Below, piece by piece: positions 51,670 to 60,872 of a DNA stretch of 64,000 nt. The translations under genes and the position numbers were made by a program. The stretch is taken from assembly GCA_903906515.1 (NCBI GenBank), contig CAIVKO010000213.1, positions 1 to 64,000 of the forward strand, in the 5' to 3' direction. This DNA is from Akkermansiaceae bacterium (lineage in GTDB: Bacteria; Verrucomicrobiota; Verrucomicrobiia; Verrucomicrobiales; Akkermansiaceae). The notes under the pieces were generated by a model. The model was not told where the DNA came from, did not search any database, and saw only the letters and a program-made list of their open reading frames with translations. Positions within the stretch are counted from its first letter, which is position 1, and each line of letters begins with the position of its first letter.

Positions 51670-52245
51670 GTTATTGGAGAGATTTTCTCACTCCGGGAAG
51701 ATCCAACGGCTGTCGTAGTCCGGGATGATTTCGCCGTGTTGGATTTTTCAGTAGCGGTCCACATAGACCGCTTGCCAAAAGTCCTTACCGTAACGGGAAG
51801 TTTTATTGAGCGGATTTCGAGCCGCTACGCGGTTTTGTTTTCAGCATTCCGGGCTGTGGATGCCGATTCCTGCGTTGTTCTTCGGCCACGGATGATTATC
51901 CGCGTCCTCATCACGCCTTGGACTCGGCGTCCACAGGCTCGGCCGTTTCGGCAATTACTTTTGGCAAACGGTCTAGTGTTCCACGCTCTTGCGATAGTTC
52001 AGTTCGAGGTTGAGCAAGCCGAACAGAATGAGGGCGTCAACCACTGGAATCGTGCCGGCCAGCAGGTCTGTGGTCGCGCGCATCGGGGCGCTCAGTCCAG
52101 CGAAGATGAAGCCGCTCCATTTTGCGGTTCCGCTCTCCTTTTTGAAATCTTCGTAGTTCCAACTGCGGAATTCACATCCATAAAATCGATTGCTCCCGCA
52201 TTTCGGGATTGATACCGGTATGTTCCGGGTCCAACTATCCCCGGC
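51670..52245. other. Gene-remnant intergenic region
   Basis: About 575 bp without an intact gene. It holds a degenerate palindrome GTAGCGGTCCACATAGACCGCTT (51751-51773), related to the repeats at 42872, with a nearby GAGCGGATTTCGAGCCGCTA. A minus-strand frame ending IIPDYDSRWIFPE-stop at about 51690-51745 is preceded by a stop, and the MFS-carrier remnant described separately is also here. The mixture suggests past deletion or recombination between carrier and oxidoreductase genes. Confidence 0.5.
51973..52119 (-). pseudogene. Fragment of an MFS carrier gene
   Basis: The minus-strand frame reads GFIFAGLSAPMRATTDLLAG, then TIPVVDALILFGLLNLELN and a stop. Against the intact carrier at 55030-56625 (FIFAGLSARMRATTSLLVGT, VVVALVLFGLTNLAWL) I count 28 identities over 38 residues. 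The similarity covers only one to two membrane segments; flanking sequence is unrelated. It is a decayed partial copy, likely from an ancestral duplication. Confidence 0.75.
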
Positions 52246-53511
52246 ATGACGAAACCAATGCGCATTGCGATCCTGGGCTGTGGTTCCCGGGGCAGAACTT
52301 ACGGACGAATTGCCGCCAGCATGCCGGAACGCTACGAGATCGTGGCAGTGGCGGATCTCGCCGCCGCCAAGACCGCTACCCTGGCTGGTTTGAGCGATCC
52401 CGGAAAGATCCGGGTTTTCGACTCGGATAAGTCCCTTTTCGCGGCAGGCAAGCTAGCCGATGTGTTGTTGATCGCCACTCAGGATGCCGACCACTTTGGT
52501 CACGCGATGGACGCCATGGATCTCGGCTACGACCTGATGCTTGAGAAGCCTGCCGCCGAAACCCTGGAACGTTGCGAGGAACTGGATAGAAAAGCACGCG
52601 AGACCGGATGCCGCATCCTGCCCTGCTTCGTTCTGCGGTATACTCCGTTTTACCAGGCTGTTCGCCGATTCATCGACAGCGGACGCCTGGGCAGGATCAT
52701 GACCATCCGTGCCAGCGAGGGCGTGGATGCCTTTCATCAGGCGCATTCTTACGTCCGCGGCCACTGGGCCAACTCGGATAAGGCTTCACCCATGATCGTC
52801 GCCAAATGCTCGCACGACACCGATCTGCTGTGCTGGTTCGCCAACTCCACCCCGAAATCCATCACCAGCCACGGTCGGCTTGACTGGTTCAAAAAAGAGA
52901 ATGCTCCGGCAGGAGCACCCATGCGTTGCACCGACGGCTGTCCTGCGGCCGCGGACTGCATTTACGACGCTCATCACTACCTCAAGGAGAAGCGGAATTT
53001 CCTGCGCATGGTCATGCCTGGCGCCGAGGGGAAAACCGGGGCTTATGAATTGCCGGAAGAACCGATTCTGGAGTTCATCAAGACTTCCCCTTGGGGTCGT
53101 TGTGTCTATCACTGTGACAACAATGTGGTGGACCACCAGATCGTGGCCTGCGAGATGGAAAACGGCGTGACGGCCACCCTGACCATGACCGCTTTTGATT
53201 GTGATCGTACCATTGAGATTCATGGCACCCTCGGCTCATTGAGGGGTGGCGAGCCCTATCAACGCGGTGGGGCCCATGAGCTTTGGTTTTACGATCACCG
53301 GGACGGCAAGGTCGAGGCGATTGCGGTGGAACAACCTCAAGACGATGGTTATTCCAGCCACGGCGGCGGGGATTTCGGTATCGTGGATGCGCTCGATCGC
53401 CTGTTTGCCGGCCCTGATGCCCTGTCGCCCGGTCTCGATGGCCTCGCTGGCCACCGTCTCGCCTACCGGTCTGAGGAATCGCGCCTCGCCGGTGGTGCGC
53501 CCAAAAGTTAA
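52246..53511 (+). CDS. Gfo/Idh/MocA-family oxidoreductase
   Basis: This 421-aa cytoplasmic-type (no signal peptide) NAD(P)-dependent enzyme has the Rossmann motif AILGCGSRGRTYG near 8. The motif LEKPAAETLE lies near 105 with the conserved Lys, and FVLRYTPFYQAVR and GSLRGGEPY lie in the C-terminal half. Cys-rich stretch CTDGCPAAADCIYDAHHY (about 228-245) is unusual and might bind a metal. It follows the remnant region and faces the MFS carrier genes. Plausible roles are oxidation of a sugar acid or an inositol-like compound; a fructuronate-type reduction is possible but unproven. Confidence 0.9.
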   Translation: MTKPMRIAILGCGSRGRTYGRIAASMPERYEIVAVADLAAAKTATLAGLSDPGKIRVFDSDKSLFAAGKLADVLLIATQDADHFGHAMDAMDLGYDLMLEKPAAETLERCEELDRKARETGCRILPCFVLRYTPFYQAVRRFIDSGRLGRIMTIRASEGVDAFHQAHSYVRGHWANSDKASPMIVAKCSHDTDLLCWFANSTPKSITSHGRLDWFKKENAPAGAPMRCTDGCPAAADCIYDAHHYLKEKRNFLRMVMPGAEGKTGAYELPEEPILEFIKTSPWGRCVYHCDNNVVDHQIVACEMENGVTATLTMTAFDCDRTIEIHGTLGSLRGGEPYQRGGAHELWFYDHRDGKVEAIAVEQPQDDGYSSHGGGDFGIVDALDRLFAGPDALSPGLDGLAGHRLAYRSEESRLAGGAPKS

Positions 53512-53518
53512 CCGCCGG

Positions 53519-54958
53519 TCACTTGCGGTGCGTGGCAGACTCGAACCAATTGCGTAGCATCCATGCCACCAGACAGCCTGCCACGGCATAGAGTCCGAGG
53601 AAGAGCCACATTGCCTCAGGGCGGTGCCAGTAGTCGAGTTGTCCTGCGACCATCGCCTCTTTCAGAGGTACATCCGCGCCGGCGATTTTGACGGTCTCCG
53701 GCGACCATCGGGCGAGCAGGTGGCCGGAGAGCAGGCTGACGCCGGTCTTTGCCGCGAACCACGGAATCATCGAAAAGCCCATGTAGGCGCCTTCCTGGCC
53801 TTTCGGCGCGATGGCGGCGGTGTATTCATTGAGTCTGGGTGACCAGATCACCTCGCCGATGGTCACAAGGATCATGGCGAGAATGGCCATGGTATAGTGG
53901 TTGGTTTCGATGCTCCATGGGTAGAGGTTCCATGGTATCGCCATGGGCAGCAGCGCGATCGAGGTGATCATCCCCCCGTAAATGAGCATCTTGAATACCG
54001 GATAGCGACTGATGATCGGAATCAGCAGGATGAGCCCCGCGACGACTCCAATCGGATTGATGGCGGTGAGGAGGCCGATGTTGGCGTCGGTGCCGATCGT
54101 TCGTTCCCAGTATTTGGGCATGATCAGATAGAAATACAGAAACACGGCGCGCACACCGAGGACCAGTGTGATCAGCACGATCAGCCGCCACAGGGCGGAG
54201 TGAGCGAACATCTCCTTCATTGCGGTGAGTGGTGATTTCCGCTCCACGGTCTTTTGGGATTTCGCCTCTTCGGGTGGGTCGTCGGGACTGACCAACTGTT
54301 CCTCCCGACGGATAAATGCCGTTGTTGCGACGAGGCAGAGGGTGGTTGTGACGACTCCCATTGTGAAAACGTGGGTGTTGGCATTGGGGATCTTGAGCCA
54401 CACGCGGAGCGTGTCCACGGACAGTCCCGCCGCCACGCCACCGAGATTGGAGAACAGATACCACAGGTTGAATCCGGCGCTGCGGGAACGGCGGGTGGTG
54501 AACCTCGCCGTCGCCGCCTGAAACGAGGTTTGTATGCCCGCCTGGAATGGTGCCGTCATCACGAGCAGGACGGTTGCGATGATGCCGCGGTTGGGCAGCC
54601 ACGCGTTGAGTCCCACGAAAACCATGCCGAGTCGCAGCACGAGCAGAGCGGACATGCAGAGGGTGATGGACTTGCGGATTCCCAGCCAGTCCGTCGCCGC
54701 GCCCGAGAACAGCAGCATCAGGGTGGTGGCCGAGGTGAACAGGGTGATGGTGTAGCCCGCGTCCTTGTCATTGAATCCCAGGTCCTTTGAAAGGAACATC
54801 GATGCCACCGTGATCATGGCAAAGTAGAACATCGAGTCCAGAAAGTTGACGGTCTGGAGCCCCCAGTATTCCACGCGGGTTTCCTTCAGGACGCCGAATT
54901 CCTTGAAATACCTGACGACGATGTTATCGGCCGTTTTTGGAGCTTGGGATTGGGTCAT
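53519..54958 (-). CDS. MFS transporter (POT/peptide-like group)
   Basis: This 479-aa predicted 12-helix carrier has an N-terminal cytoplasmic extension, TM1 region EYWGLQTVNFLDSMFYFAMITVASMF, the MFS motif GAATDWLGIRKSI between helices 2 and 3, and a Lys/Glu-rich central loop (EEQLVSPDDPPEEAKSQKTV). It is clearly related in layout to the next gene upstream on the same strand, suggesting tandem duplication. Located between the Gfo/Idh gene and uxuA, it probably imports a sugar acid or oligosaccharide for this cluster; the substrate is not determined. Confidence 0.85.
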   Translation of the reverse strand: MTQSQAPKTADNIVVRYFKEFGVLKETRVEYWGLQTVNFLDSMFYFAMITVASMFLSKDLGFNDKDAGYTITLFTSATTLMLLFSGAATDWLGIRKSITLCMSALLVLRLGMVFVGLNAWLPNRGIIATVLLVMTAPFQAGIQTSFQAATARFTTRRSRSAGFNLWYLFSNLGGVAAGLSVDTLRVWLKIPNANTHVFTMGVVTTTLCLVATTAFIRREEQLVSPDDPPEEAKSQKTVERKSPLTAMKEMFAHSALWRLIVLITLVLGVRAVFLYFYLIMPKYWERTIGTDANIGLLTAINPIGVVAGLILLIPIISRYPVFKMLIYGGMITSIALLPMAIPWNLYPWSIETNHYTMAILAMILVTIGEVIWSPRLNEYTAAIAPKGQEGAYMGFSMIPWFAAKTGVSLLSGHLLARWSPETVKIAGADVPLKEAMVAGQLDYWHRPEAMWLFLGLYAVAGCLVAWMLRNWFESATHRK

Positions 54959-55029
54959 GCGGGGTGAAAAGTGCGGTGCCGGGCCGTTGATGGAAAGACT
55001 TTTTAGGGCGTTTGCCGGATTTCACAGGG

Positions 55030-56625
55030 TCATTTCGCCCCATCCGCCGCTGATTGGGTGGATAAATGGCTTTGTCTTTCTCGATTGGCGAGTTGGCGGA
55101 TCCACTTGCCGTAGGCCCAGATCAAGCCTGCGGCAACCAGTCCGATGCATGCGAAGAAATACCAGGTGCCTCCGACATTGTGACTTTCATAAAGCAACTT
55201 CGTAAGGGCCTGGGGTGACTCGCCGGTGAATGCGACTAACTTGTGGAATGCCTCGCCGACCGGTAACGCGGCCTCCGTCACCTGCGACGCGTCCATGCCC
55301 CTGGCGACCAGCATTTCACGAGCGAACACATCCTTGTCGGACCACATGTGATAGAGTTGCGGCCCGACCTTCCCCTCGATCGTCGCGCCGATCAGGATGG
55401 GTGCTTGGGAAAATCCGATCCACATCGCCTTCTTGTCGGGCGGGGCGATGTTGCCGATGAACTCACTGAACTTCGGACTGGCGAGCATTTCCCCGACGCT
55501 GAAAATCGCCATGGCGGCGACGCAGAGCCATGCGAGGTTGGTCAAACCGAACAGAACGAGTGCGACCACGACCAGGATCGTGCCGACCAGCAGGCTGGTA
55601 GTAGCGCGCATTCTGGCGCTCAGGCCGGCGAAGATAAAACAAGTGAGCATGATCAAGCCGGCGTTGATGTTCACGATCCCCTCGGGTTCGATTTTCATGC
55701 CGTCCCCCTTCATCCCCAGCAGGAATTGAAACACACTGCTACGGGTGCCTTCCGCGCCGAAAAGAGTTGTTACGATCGCGCTGGTATCGACCCAATCCTC
55801 GACAAATTTTGGCAACACGTCCCAGATCATTGGGAACATAAACCACCACAACGTGAAAATGAGCAGGTAAAGATGGAGGTGGGGTTTCTTGAGTTCTCGG
55901 AGCGACTCCCGGAACAGGCTGGCCTCTTTCACCTGGCCGGACTTCACCAGAGCGCGGCGTTCGAGGCGCTCTTCTATGCCGGGCTCCTTGTAGGTGAGCA
56001 GTAGCAGGATATTGAGACAGATAAATCCGGCGTTGGTGTAGAAGACATATTTCCACTCCATCTGCCGCATGTGCAGGGCGATGAGCGGCCCGATCCATGC
56101 GCCGATGTTGACAGTTTGATAGAAAACTCCCCATGCCACCGAACTGTTGCGGCGCGTGCAACTGCGGATGAGCGTGCCCTGGATGCCTGGCTTGAACACC
56201 GCCGTGCCCAAGGCCAAAAACATCGCCCCAGCGAAAAATCCCCAGTAACTTGGAAACCAAGCCATCACCAGGTAACCGAAACATTTGATCACGGTGGAGG
56301 CAAAAATCGTCTGCTTGTAACCATAGCGGTCGGAGAGACCACCGGTGAGCACTGATCCGCCCGACTGGAGCAGACTCCAGAAAAAAAGCAGAGTGCCAAA
56401 GGTGGACATCGACACGCCCAGCCCACCGTCGGATTGGCCGCGTGTCACATAAAGGCTGGCGACCGAACGCACGCCGTAAAAGGCCAATCTCTCGATCATT
56501 TCCATGCCGCCCACGATCCAGAACACATACCCCAAGCTACCCAACGCGGCCCAAAGACCGAGTTGCTTGACGTCATCAAGGGTGGACTCGTTGTGCTTTT
56601 CGCCGGGATCGGTGTTTTGGTTCAT
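55030..56625 (-). CDS. MFS transporter (POT-like), second copy
   Basis: This 531-aa carrier starts (ATG of MNQNTD) with a polar N-terminus, then EMIERLAFYGVRSVASLYV in helix 1 (the PTR-like E-R-x-x-Y-G pattern) and GGLSDRYGYKQTI between helices 2 and 3. A large central loop (ERLERRALVKSGQVKEASLFRE) follows. The segment FIFAGLSARMRATTSLLVGT matches a decayed fragment at 51973-52119. It is 71 bp upstream of the other carrier on the same strand. The ExxERxxYYG motif of proton-coupled oligopeptide carriers is only partly kept, so the substrate may be a sugar rather than a peptide. Confidence 0.85.
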   Translation of the reverse strand: MNQNTDPGEKHNESTLDDVKQLGLWAALGSLGYVFWIVGGMEMIERLAFYGVRSVASLYVTRGQSDGGLGVSMSTFGTLLFFWSLLQSGGSVLTGGLSDRYGYKQTIFASTVIKCFGYLVMAWFPSYWGFFAGAMFLALGTAVFKPGIQGTLIRSCTRRNSSVAWGVFYQTVNIGAWIGPLIALHMRQMEWKYVFYTNAGFICLNILLLLTYKEPGIEERLERRALVKSGQVKEASLFRESLRELKKPHLHLYLLIFTLWWFMFPMIWDVLPKFVEDWVDTSAIVTTLFGAEGTRSSVFQFLLGMKGDGMKIEPEGIVNINAGLIMLTCFIFAGLSARMRATTSLLVGTILVVVALVLFGLTNLAWLCVAAMAIFSVGEMLASPKFSEFIGNIAPPDKKAMWIGFSQAPILIGATIEGKVGPQLYHMWSDKDVFAREMLVARGMDASQVTEAALPVGEAFHKLVAFTGESPQALTKLLYESHNVGGTWYFFACIGLVAAGLIWAYGKWIRQLANRERQSHLSTQSAADGAK

Positions 56626-56895
56626 TTGCGAAGTTTTATTTGAATCACCGGATGATTTGAGTGAGGACAACCGTCCCCAAGGCGCGGTGGATTTTCAGCC
56701 ATCCGTCGTAACTGAGAAACATATCAAGATCCCGTAGGAAGACGTGACTCCACCTGAAGCCGCTTACAAAATCAAGGATGTGTGCAAATTAGACCCTGAA
56801 AATTCGTAAAATGGCACTTTGGGTGTCCTTGGTGTTTTCGCCTTGTGGGCTGTCGAGTCCGACCGTATCGAGTCGACTGCCAAACGTGTATCACC

Positions 56896-57969
56896 ATGAA
56901 ACTCGGATTCGGATTCTATAAACACATGCTCAACGAAGCGGATTTCCGTTTCGCTCGCCAATGCGGTGCCACCCATGCCGTTGTGCACATGGTCGATTAC
57001 TTCAACCAAGGGAAATCCAATTCTCCGACCGACCAACCGATCGGCGATCTCCACGGGTGGGGATACGCCGGCGACCCCGATAAACTCTGGTCCGTGGCCG
57101 AGCTCGCAGCCATCAAGGCGGACCTGAATCGCCACGGCATCGAGTGGACTGCGATCGAAAACTTTGATCCTGCCCATTGGTATGATGTTCTGCTGGGCGG
57201 GCCGCGCCGTGACGAGCAGCTCGAAAACATCCGGACCATGATCCGCCGCATGGGAGAGGTCGGGATTCCGGTGCTGGGTTACAACTTCTCGCTGGCCGGT
57301 GTGGCGGGTCGGGTGAAAGCGCCGATCGGGCGTGGCGGTGCCGAGGTCGTGGCGATGGATGGTCCGGTGGATGATCCGATTCCCAACGGCATGATTTGGA
57401 ACATGGTGTATGATCCATCCGCTCCGCAGGGTTTTCTACCACCCACCACCCAGGAGGAATTCTGGGGCCGTTTTTCCTACTTTCTCAACGCGGTGATTCC
57501 GGCGGCCGAAGAAGCGGGCGTGACTCTCGCCCTCCATCCGGATGATCCACCGATGCCCACGCTGCGCGGCCAACCACGATTGGTTTGGCAGCCGCATTTC
57601 TATCAGAAGATGGCGGATCTCCATCCGAGCCCGCGCAATGCGATGGAGTTCTGTGTCGGCACGCTGGCCGAAATGACGGAGGGCGATGTCGCTGAAACCA
57701 TTGATTTACATAGCAAGCAGGGGAGGGTGGCTTACGTTCACCTGCGCAATGTGCGTGGCAAGGTCCCGCTTTACACAGAAACTTTCATCGATGAGGGCGA
57801 CGTGGATATCGGCCGGATACTGCGCATTTTGCATGGCAACGGATACGACGGAGTGATCATCCCGGACCACGCGCCGCAAATGACCTGCGATGCTCCATGG
57901 CACGCGGGCATGGCCTTTGCCATGGGTTACCTCAAGGGCAAAATGGAAGAGGTTGTGAACGGCAGGTGA
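56896..57969 (+). CDS. uxuA: Mannonate dehydratase
   Basis: This 357-aa UxuA-type TIM-barrel enzyme converts D-mannonate to 2-keto-3-deoxygluconate. It has AAEEAGVTLALHPDDPPMPTL with the metal-binding His and Asp, NAMEFCVGTLAEM (Cys ligand), VHLRNVRGKVPLYTETFIDEGDVD and DHAPQMT, and ends MGYLKGKMEEV. The start is the ATG of MKLGFG. It is convergent with uxaC and separated from it by a strong hairpin, so the two are not co-transcribed. The sequence supports a hexuronate route, but fructuronate reductase (uxuB) is not obvious in the window. Confidence 0.92.
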   Translation: MKLGFGFYKHMLNEADFRFARQCGATHAVVHMVDYFNQGKSNSPTDQPIGDLHGWGYAGDPDKLWSVAELAAIKADLNRHGIEWTAIENFDPAHWYDVLLGGPRRDEQLENIRTMIRRMGEVGIPVLGYNFSLAGVAGRVKAPIGRGGAEVVAMDGPVDDPIPNGMIWNMVYDPSAPQGFLPPTTQEEFWGRFSYFLNAVIPAAEEAGVTLALHPDDPPMPTLRGQPRLVWQPHFYQKMADLHPSPRNAMEFCVGTLAEMTEGDVAETIDLHSKQGRVAYVHLRNVRGKVPLYTETFIDEGDVDIGRILRILHGNGYDGVIIPDHAPQMTCDAPWHAGMAFAMGYLKGKMEEVVNGR

Positions 57970-58012
57970 GATAGAGGTAGGAGCGGGGTAAAGCCCCGTT
58001 CCTACCTCTATC
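57970..58012. terminator. Long bidirectional terminator hairpin
   Basis: GATAGAGGTAGGAGCGGGG-TAAA-GCCCCGTTCCTACCTCTATC forms a 20-bp-class stem with one G/T pair, directly between the stop codon of uxuA and the convergent end of uxaC. TTATTTCTTT follows on the plus strand. It is likely to terminate both genes; similar GGAGCGGGG hairpins are typical extragenic elements in this genome type. Confidence 0.85.
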
Positions 58013-58028
58013 TTATTTCTTTCCAAGA

Positions 58029-59432
58029 TCAGACATCAAAGCCGAAATGGCTTCTGGCATTGCCGAAGCACACGGCGCGGATGAGTGCGGCCAGTGCGTC
58101 GAAATCGTCCGGAAGTTCTTCGCGGTCGGCCTCGGTGCCGATGATGTTGCAGAGAATCCGGCGGAAATATTCATGCCGTGGGAACGACAGGAATGAGCGC
58201 GAATCGGTGAGCATACCGACGAAGCGCGAGAGCAGTCCGGTGGCTGATAGAGCGTCGAGTTGGAGTTCCATGCCATTTTTCTGGTCGAGGAACCACCAAC
58301 CGGAGCCGAACTGGATTTTCCCTGGGAAGGTGCCGTCCTGGAATGCACCGGTCATGCAGGCGAAGAGGTAATTGTCGCGCGGGTTCAGGTTGTAGAGCAC
58401 GATTTTCGGCATGGATCCGCCGCGGGCCAAGGCGTCGAGGTAGGTGACGAGGGCGGCCCCTTGCTGGGTGTCGCCGATGGTATCGAAGCCGGAGTCCGGT
58501 CCCAGGCGATCAAACATCTGGGTGTTGGTATTCCGGAATGTGCCGAGGTGGAGTTGTTTCGTCCAGCCCTTGGCCGCATCGAGTTGTCCAAGGTAAACCA
58601 TCAGATAAAACGAGAATTTTTCCTTTTCCTCCGGTGTCGCGGCGGTGCCGGTGCGGGCTTTGTTGAAAATCATCGCCGCTTCCTCGTCCGAGCAATGGAG
58701 GGCGGGCATCCGGTCAAGGCCATGGTCGGATAAGCGTCCGCCGAGGCGGTGGAAATCATCATGACGTTTCTGAAGTGCCTCTAACAAATCCGAGAAATGC
58801 ACGATATGGGTATCCGAGGTTTCCTCAAGTTTCAGCAGCCATGCATTCATGATCTCCGGGCGGTCTACCAAGAATGCCTTGTCGGGGCGGAAGGTGGGCA
58901 CCACCAGGGTTTTCAGGTCGGACGCGGCGATGGCGGCATGGTCATCGAGCGGATCCGCCGGGTCATCCGTGGTGCCGACCACACGAACATCGAATTTTTT
59001 CAACAACCCGTGAGTGGAGAAATCGGCTTCGGCGAGTTTGGCATTCGCGCGGTCCCAGATCTCATCGGCGGTGTCCGGGCCAAGCATGAGGTCGATGTCA
59101 AAATACCGGCGGAGTTCGAGATGTGTCCAGTGGTGGATCGGGTTGCGCAGGGTGAAGGGCACGGTTTCCGCCCATGCTTGGAATTTCTCGCGCGGTGAGG
59201 AATCGCCGGTGATGAGGTCTTCGTTCACGCCGTTGGCACGCATCAGACGCCACTTGTAATGGTCGCCTCGCAGCCAGATTTCGGATAGATCGGCCCAGCG
59301 GTGATCGGTCGCGATTTCCTTTGGGGAAAGGTGGCAATGGTAGTCAATGATCGGTTGGTCTATCGCCACCTCATGGAAAAGACGGCGCGCGGTGGGGGAG
59401 TGAAGCAGGAAGTTTTCGTCGAGGTAGGCCAT
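58029..59432 (-). CDS. uxaC: Glucuronate isomerase
   Basis: This 467-aa amidohydrolase-superfamily enzyme interconverts D-glucuronate and D-fructuronate. It has the motif DYHCHLSPKEIA (metal His) near 30, WTHLELRRYFDID, VVGTTDDPADPL and the C-terminal RFVGMLTDSRSFLSFPRHEYFRRILCN. Length is normal for UxaC. It converges on uxuA. With uxuA it defines two of the three steps from glucuronate to KDG. Confidence 0.95.
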   Translation of the reverse strand: MAYLDENFLLHSPTARRLFHEVAIDQPIIDYHCHLSPKEIATDHRWADLSEIWLRGDHYKWRLMRANGVNEDLITGDSSPREKFQAWAETVPFTLRNPIHHWTHLELRRYFDIDLMLGPDTADEIWDRANAKLAEADFSTHGLLKKFDVRVVGTTDDPADPLDDHAAIAASDLKTLVVPTFRPDKAFLVDRPEIMNAWLLKLEETSDTHIVHFSDLLEALQKRHDDFHRLGGRLSDHGLDRMPALHCSDEEAAMIFNKARTGTAATPEEKEKFSFYLMVYLGQLDAAKGWTKQLHLGTFRNTNTQMFDRLGPDSGFDTIGDTQQGAALVTYLDALARGGSMPKIVLYNLNPRDNYLFACMTGAFQDGTFPGKIQFGSGWWFLDQKNGMELQLDALSATGLLSRFVGMLTDSRSFLSFPRHEYFRRILCNIIGTEADREELPDDFDALAALIRAVCFGNARSHFGFDV

Positions 59433-59506
59433 TGCGCATTCATCACACGCCGGAATGCGCCGCGATCCAAGCCGGAAATCCGGTTACGTGTAAAAACACC
59501 GGTTTT

Positions 59507-60202
59507 TCAAGAATTCCCAGACGATTTCAATTCCGGCAGCGCGGGCGTTTGGGCGTAGCGCGTGGGATCATCCAGGCCGGCCAGCAGGAAGGCCTCGCGC
59601 CGTTCGACGCAGGTTCCGCAGACGCCGCAATGGATTTCCCCGCCTTTGTAGCACGACCAGGTTTCGGAAAAATCGATGCCCAGTTCGCTGCCGCGCCGGG
59701 CGATGTCCGCCTTGTTCATCGCGATGAACGGGCGCAGCAATCGGATTCCGGGGTAGGTTCCGCAGCTCATGGACTCGCCCATCGCCTGCATGAATGGCTC
59801 GCGGCAGTCCGGATAGATCGCGTGGTCGCCGGAGTGGGCGGCGATGACGACCGCCTCCGCGCCGATGCTTTCGGCGAAACCCGTGGCGATGGCGAGCATG
59901 ATGCCGTTGCGGAAGGGAACCACGGTTTGTTTCATGGATGCCTCGGCATAATGGCCATCCGGGATGTTGCCGCCGGATTTGAGCAAATTGGATTCGAACA
60001 ACGTGTCCATGAAATCCAGCGTGATCGTGTGATGCGGGATGCCATTGCGGGCGGAGTGCAACTCGGCGAAGGGGATCTCGCGGGCATTGTGCTTCGAGCC
60101 ATAGTCGAATGACAAACACGCCGCCATCTTGTGTGTGTGCAGGGCCTCGTAAAACACCGTCACCGAATCCATCCCGCCGCTCAATAGCACGCAAACTTTC
60201 AT
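59507..60202 (-). CDS. queC: 7-cyano-7-deazaguanine synthase
   Basis: This 231-aa PP-loop ATPase makes preQ0 from 7-carboxy-7-deazaguanine. The motifs are LLSGGMDSVTV (ATP loop) and the zinc site CGVCGTC with a fourth Cys in WSCYKGG. Its start overlaps the queF stop by four bases (ATGA), so the two are translationally coupled. Together they cover the last two deazaguanine steps to preQ1; queD and queE are elsewhere. Confidence 0.95.
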   Translation of the reverse strand: MKVCVLLSGGMDSVTVFYEALHTHKMAACLSFDYGSKHNAREIPFAELHSARNGIPHHTITLDFMDTLFESNLLKSGGNIPDGHYAEASMKQTVVPFRNGIMLAIATGFAESIGAEAVVIAAHSGDHAIYPDCREPFMQAMGESMSCGTYPGIRLLRPFIAMNKADIARRGSELGIDFSETWSCYKGGEIHCGVCGTCVERREAFLLAGLDDPTRYAQTPALPELKSSGNS

Positions 60203-60630
60203 GGCTGCGCGGCGGCGGACTCGGGAAATGTGGCTTCCGTCGTCAATTGAATCCCACCGCGCGGGGCGAACTCACCTCTCACGATCAATACCTGCGGTTT
60301 CATGATGCGCACGAGATCATCGAGGATGCGGTTGACGATTTCCTCATTGAACGCCGGTTGGTTGCGGAACGAGGCGAGGTAGAATTTGAGGCTCTTGGTT
60401 TCCACGCAGGTGTCGCCGGGAATGTAGCGGATCACGATTTTGGCGCTGTCCGGTTGTCCGGTCACAGGGCACAACGAGGAGAATTCCGGGCAATTGAGCG
60501 TGATCCAATACCGCCGTCCAGGCCGTTGGTTCGGAAAAACCTCCAGCTTCGCCTCTTCCGGGCAGCTCGGCAGGCGGGTGTCGGGTTTTCCCAAAAGGGA
60601 AAGATTCTTGAGGTCTTCACGGTCGGCCAT
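60199..60630 (-). CDS. queF: NADPH-dependent 7-cyano-7-deazaguanine reductase
   Basis: This 143-aa T-fold enzyme reduces preQ0 to preQ1 for queuosine in tRNA. The catalytic Cys54 and Asp61 are in SSLCPVTGQPDSAKI, and the binding motif ETKSLKFYLASFRN is near 80. The length is that of the short, unimodular QueF type. The start is the ATG of MADRED; a longer frame upstream lacks similarity. First gene of the queF-queC pair. Confidence 0.95.
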   Translation of the reverse strand: MADREDLKNLSLLGKPDTRLPSCPEEAKLEVFPNQRPGRRYWITLNCPEFSSLCPVTGQPDSAKIVIRYIPGDTCVETKSLKFYLASFRNQPAFNEEIVNRILDDLVRIMKPQVLIVRGEFAPRGGIQLTTEATFPESAAAQP

Positions 60631-60730
60631 GCCGGGATTCTCGAAATTCACGACCCAACGTCGATGCAAAATTTCAGCAATGCAACGCCTTGGATGCCGG
60701 ATGCGGATGTTGGAGTAACTTTCAAATCGC

Positions 60731-60784
60731 AGGCTGCGGGCGAGACGCCCGCGCCACGTGACTCGGGTGTCTCGCCCGCAGCCT
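60731..60784. repeat. 20-bp inverted repeat upstream of queF
   Basis: AGGCTGCGGGCGAGACGCCC (60731-60750) is the near-exact reverse complement of GGGTGTCTCGCCCGCAGCCT (60765-60784), with one G/T pair and a 14-base loop. It lies in a 242-bp gap with no gene. It could terminate the upstream secreted-protein gene (same strand) or be another member of the extragenic palindrome family. Confidence 0.7.
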
Positions 60785-60836
60785 CCAAACAAAAGTGACT
60801 CCCGGTTCCACACCCAGCGCAGCGCGGGTTCCGGTG

Positions 60837-60865
60837 CTGATAACTGATAACTGATAACCTATAAC
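60837..60865. repeat. Short TGATAAC tandem repeat
   Basis: CTGATAACTGATAACTGATAACCTATAACTC contains three exact and one near-exact 7-8 bp unit just past the stop of the PDZ/HEAT gene. Such short repeats are frequent between genes in this phylum; no function assigned. Confidence 0.6.
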
Positions 60866-60872
60866 TCTTTTT

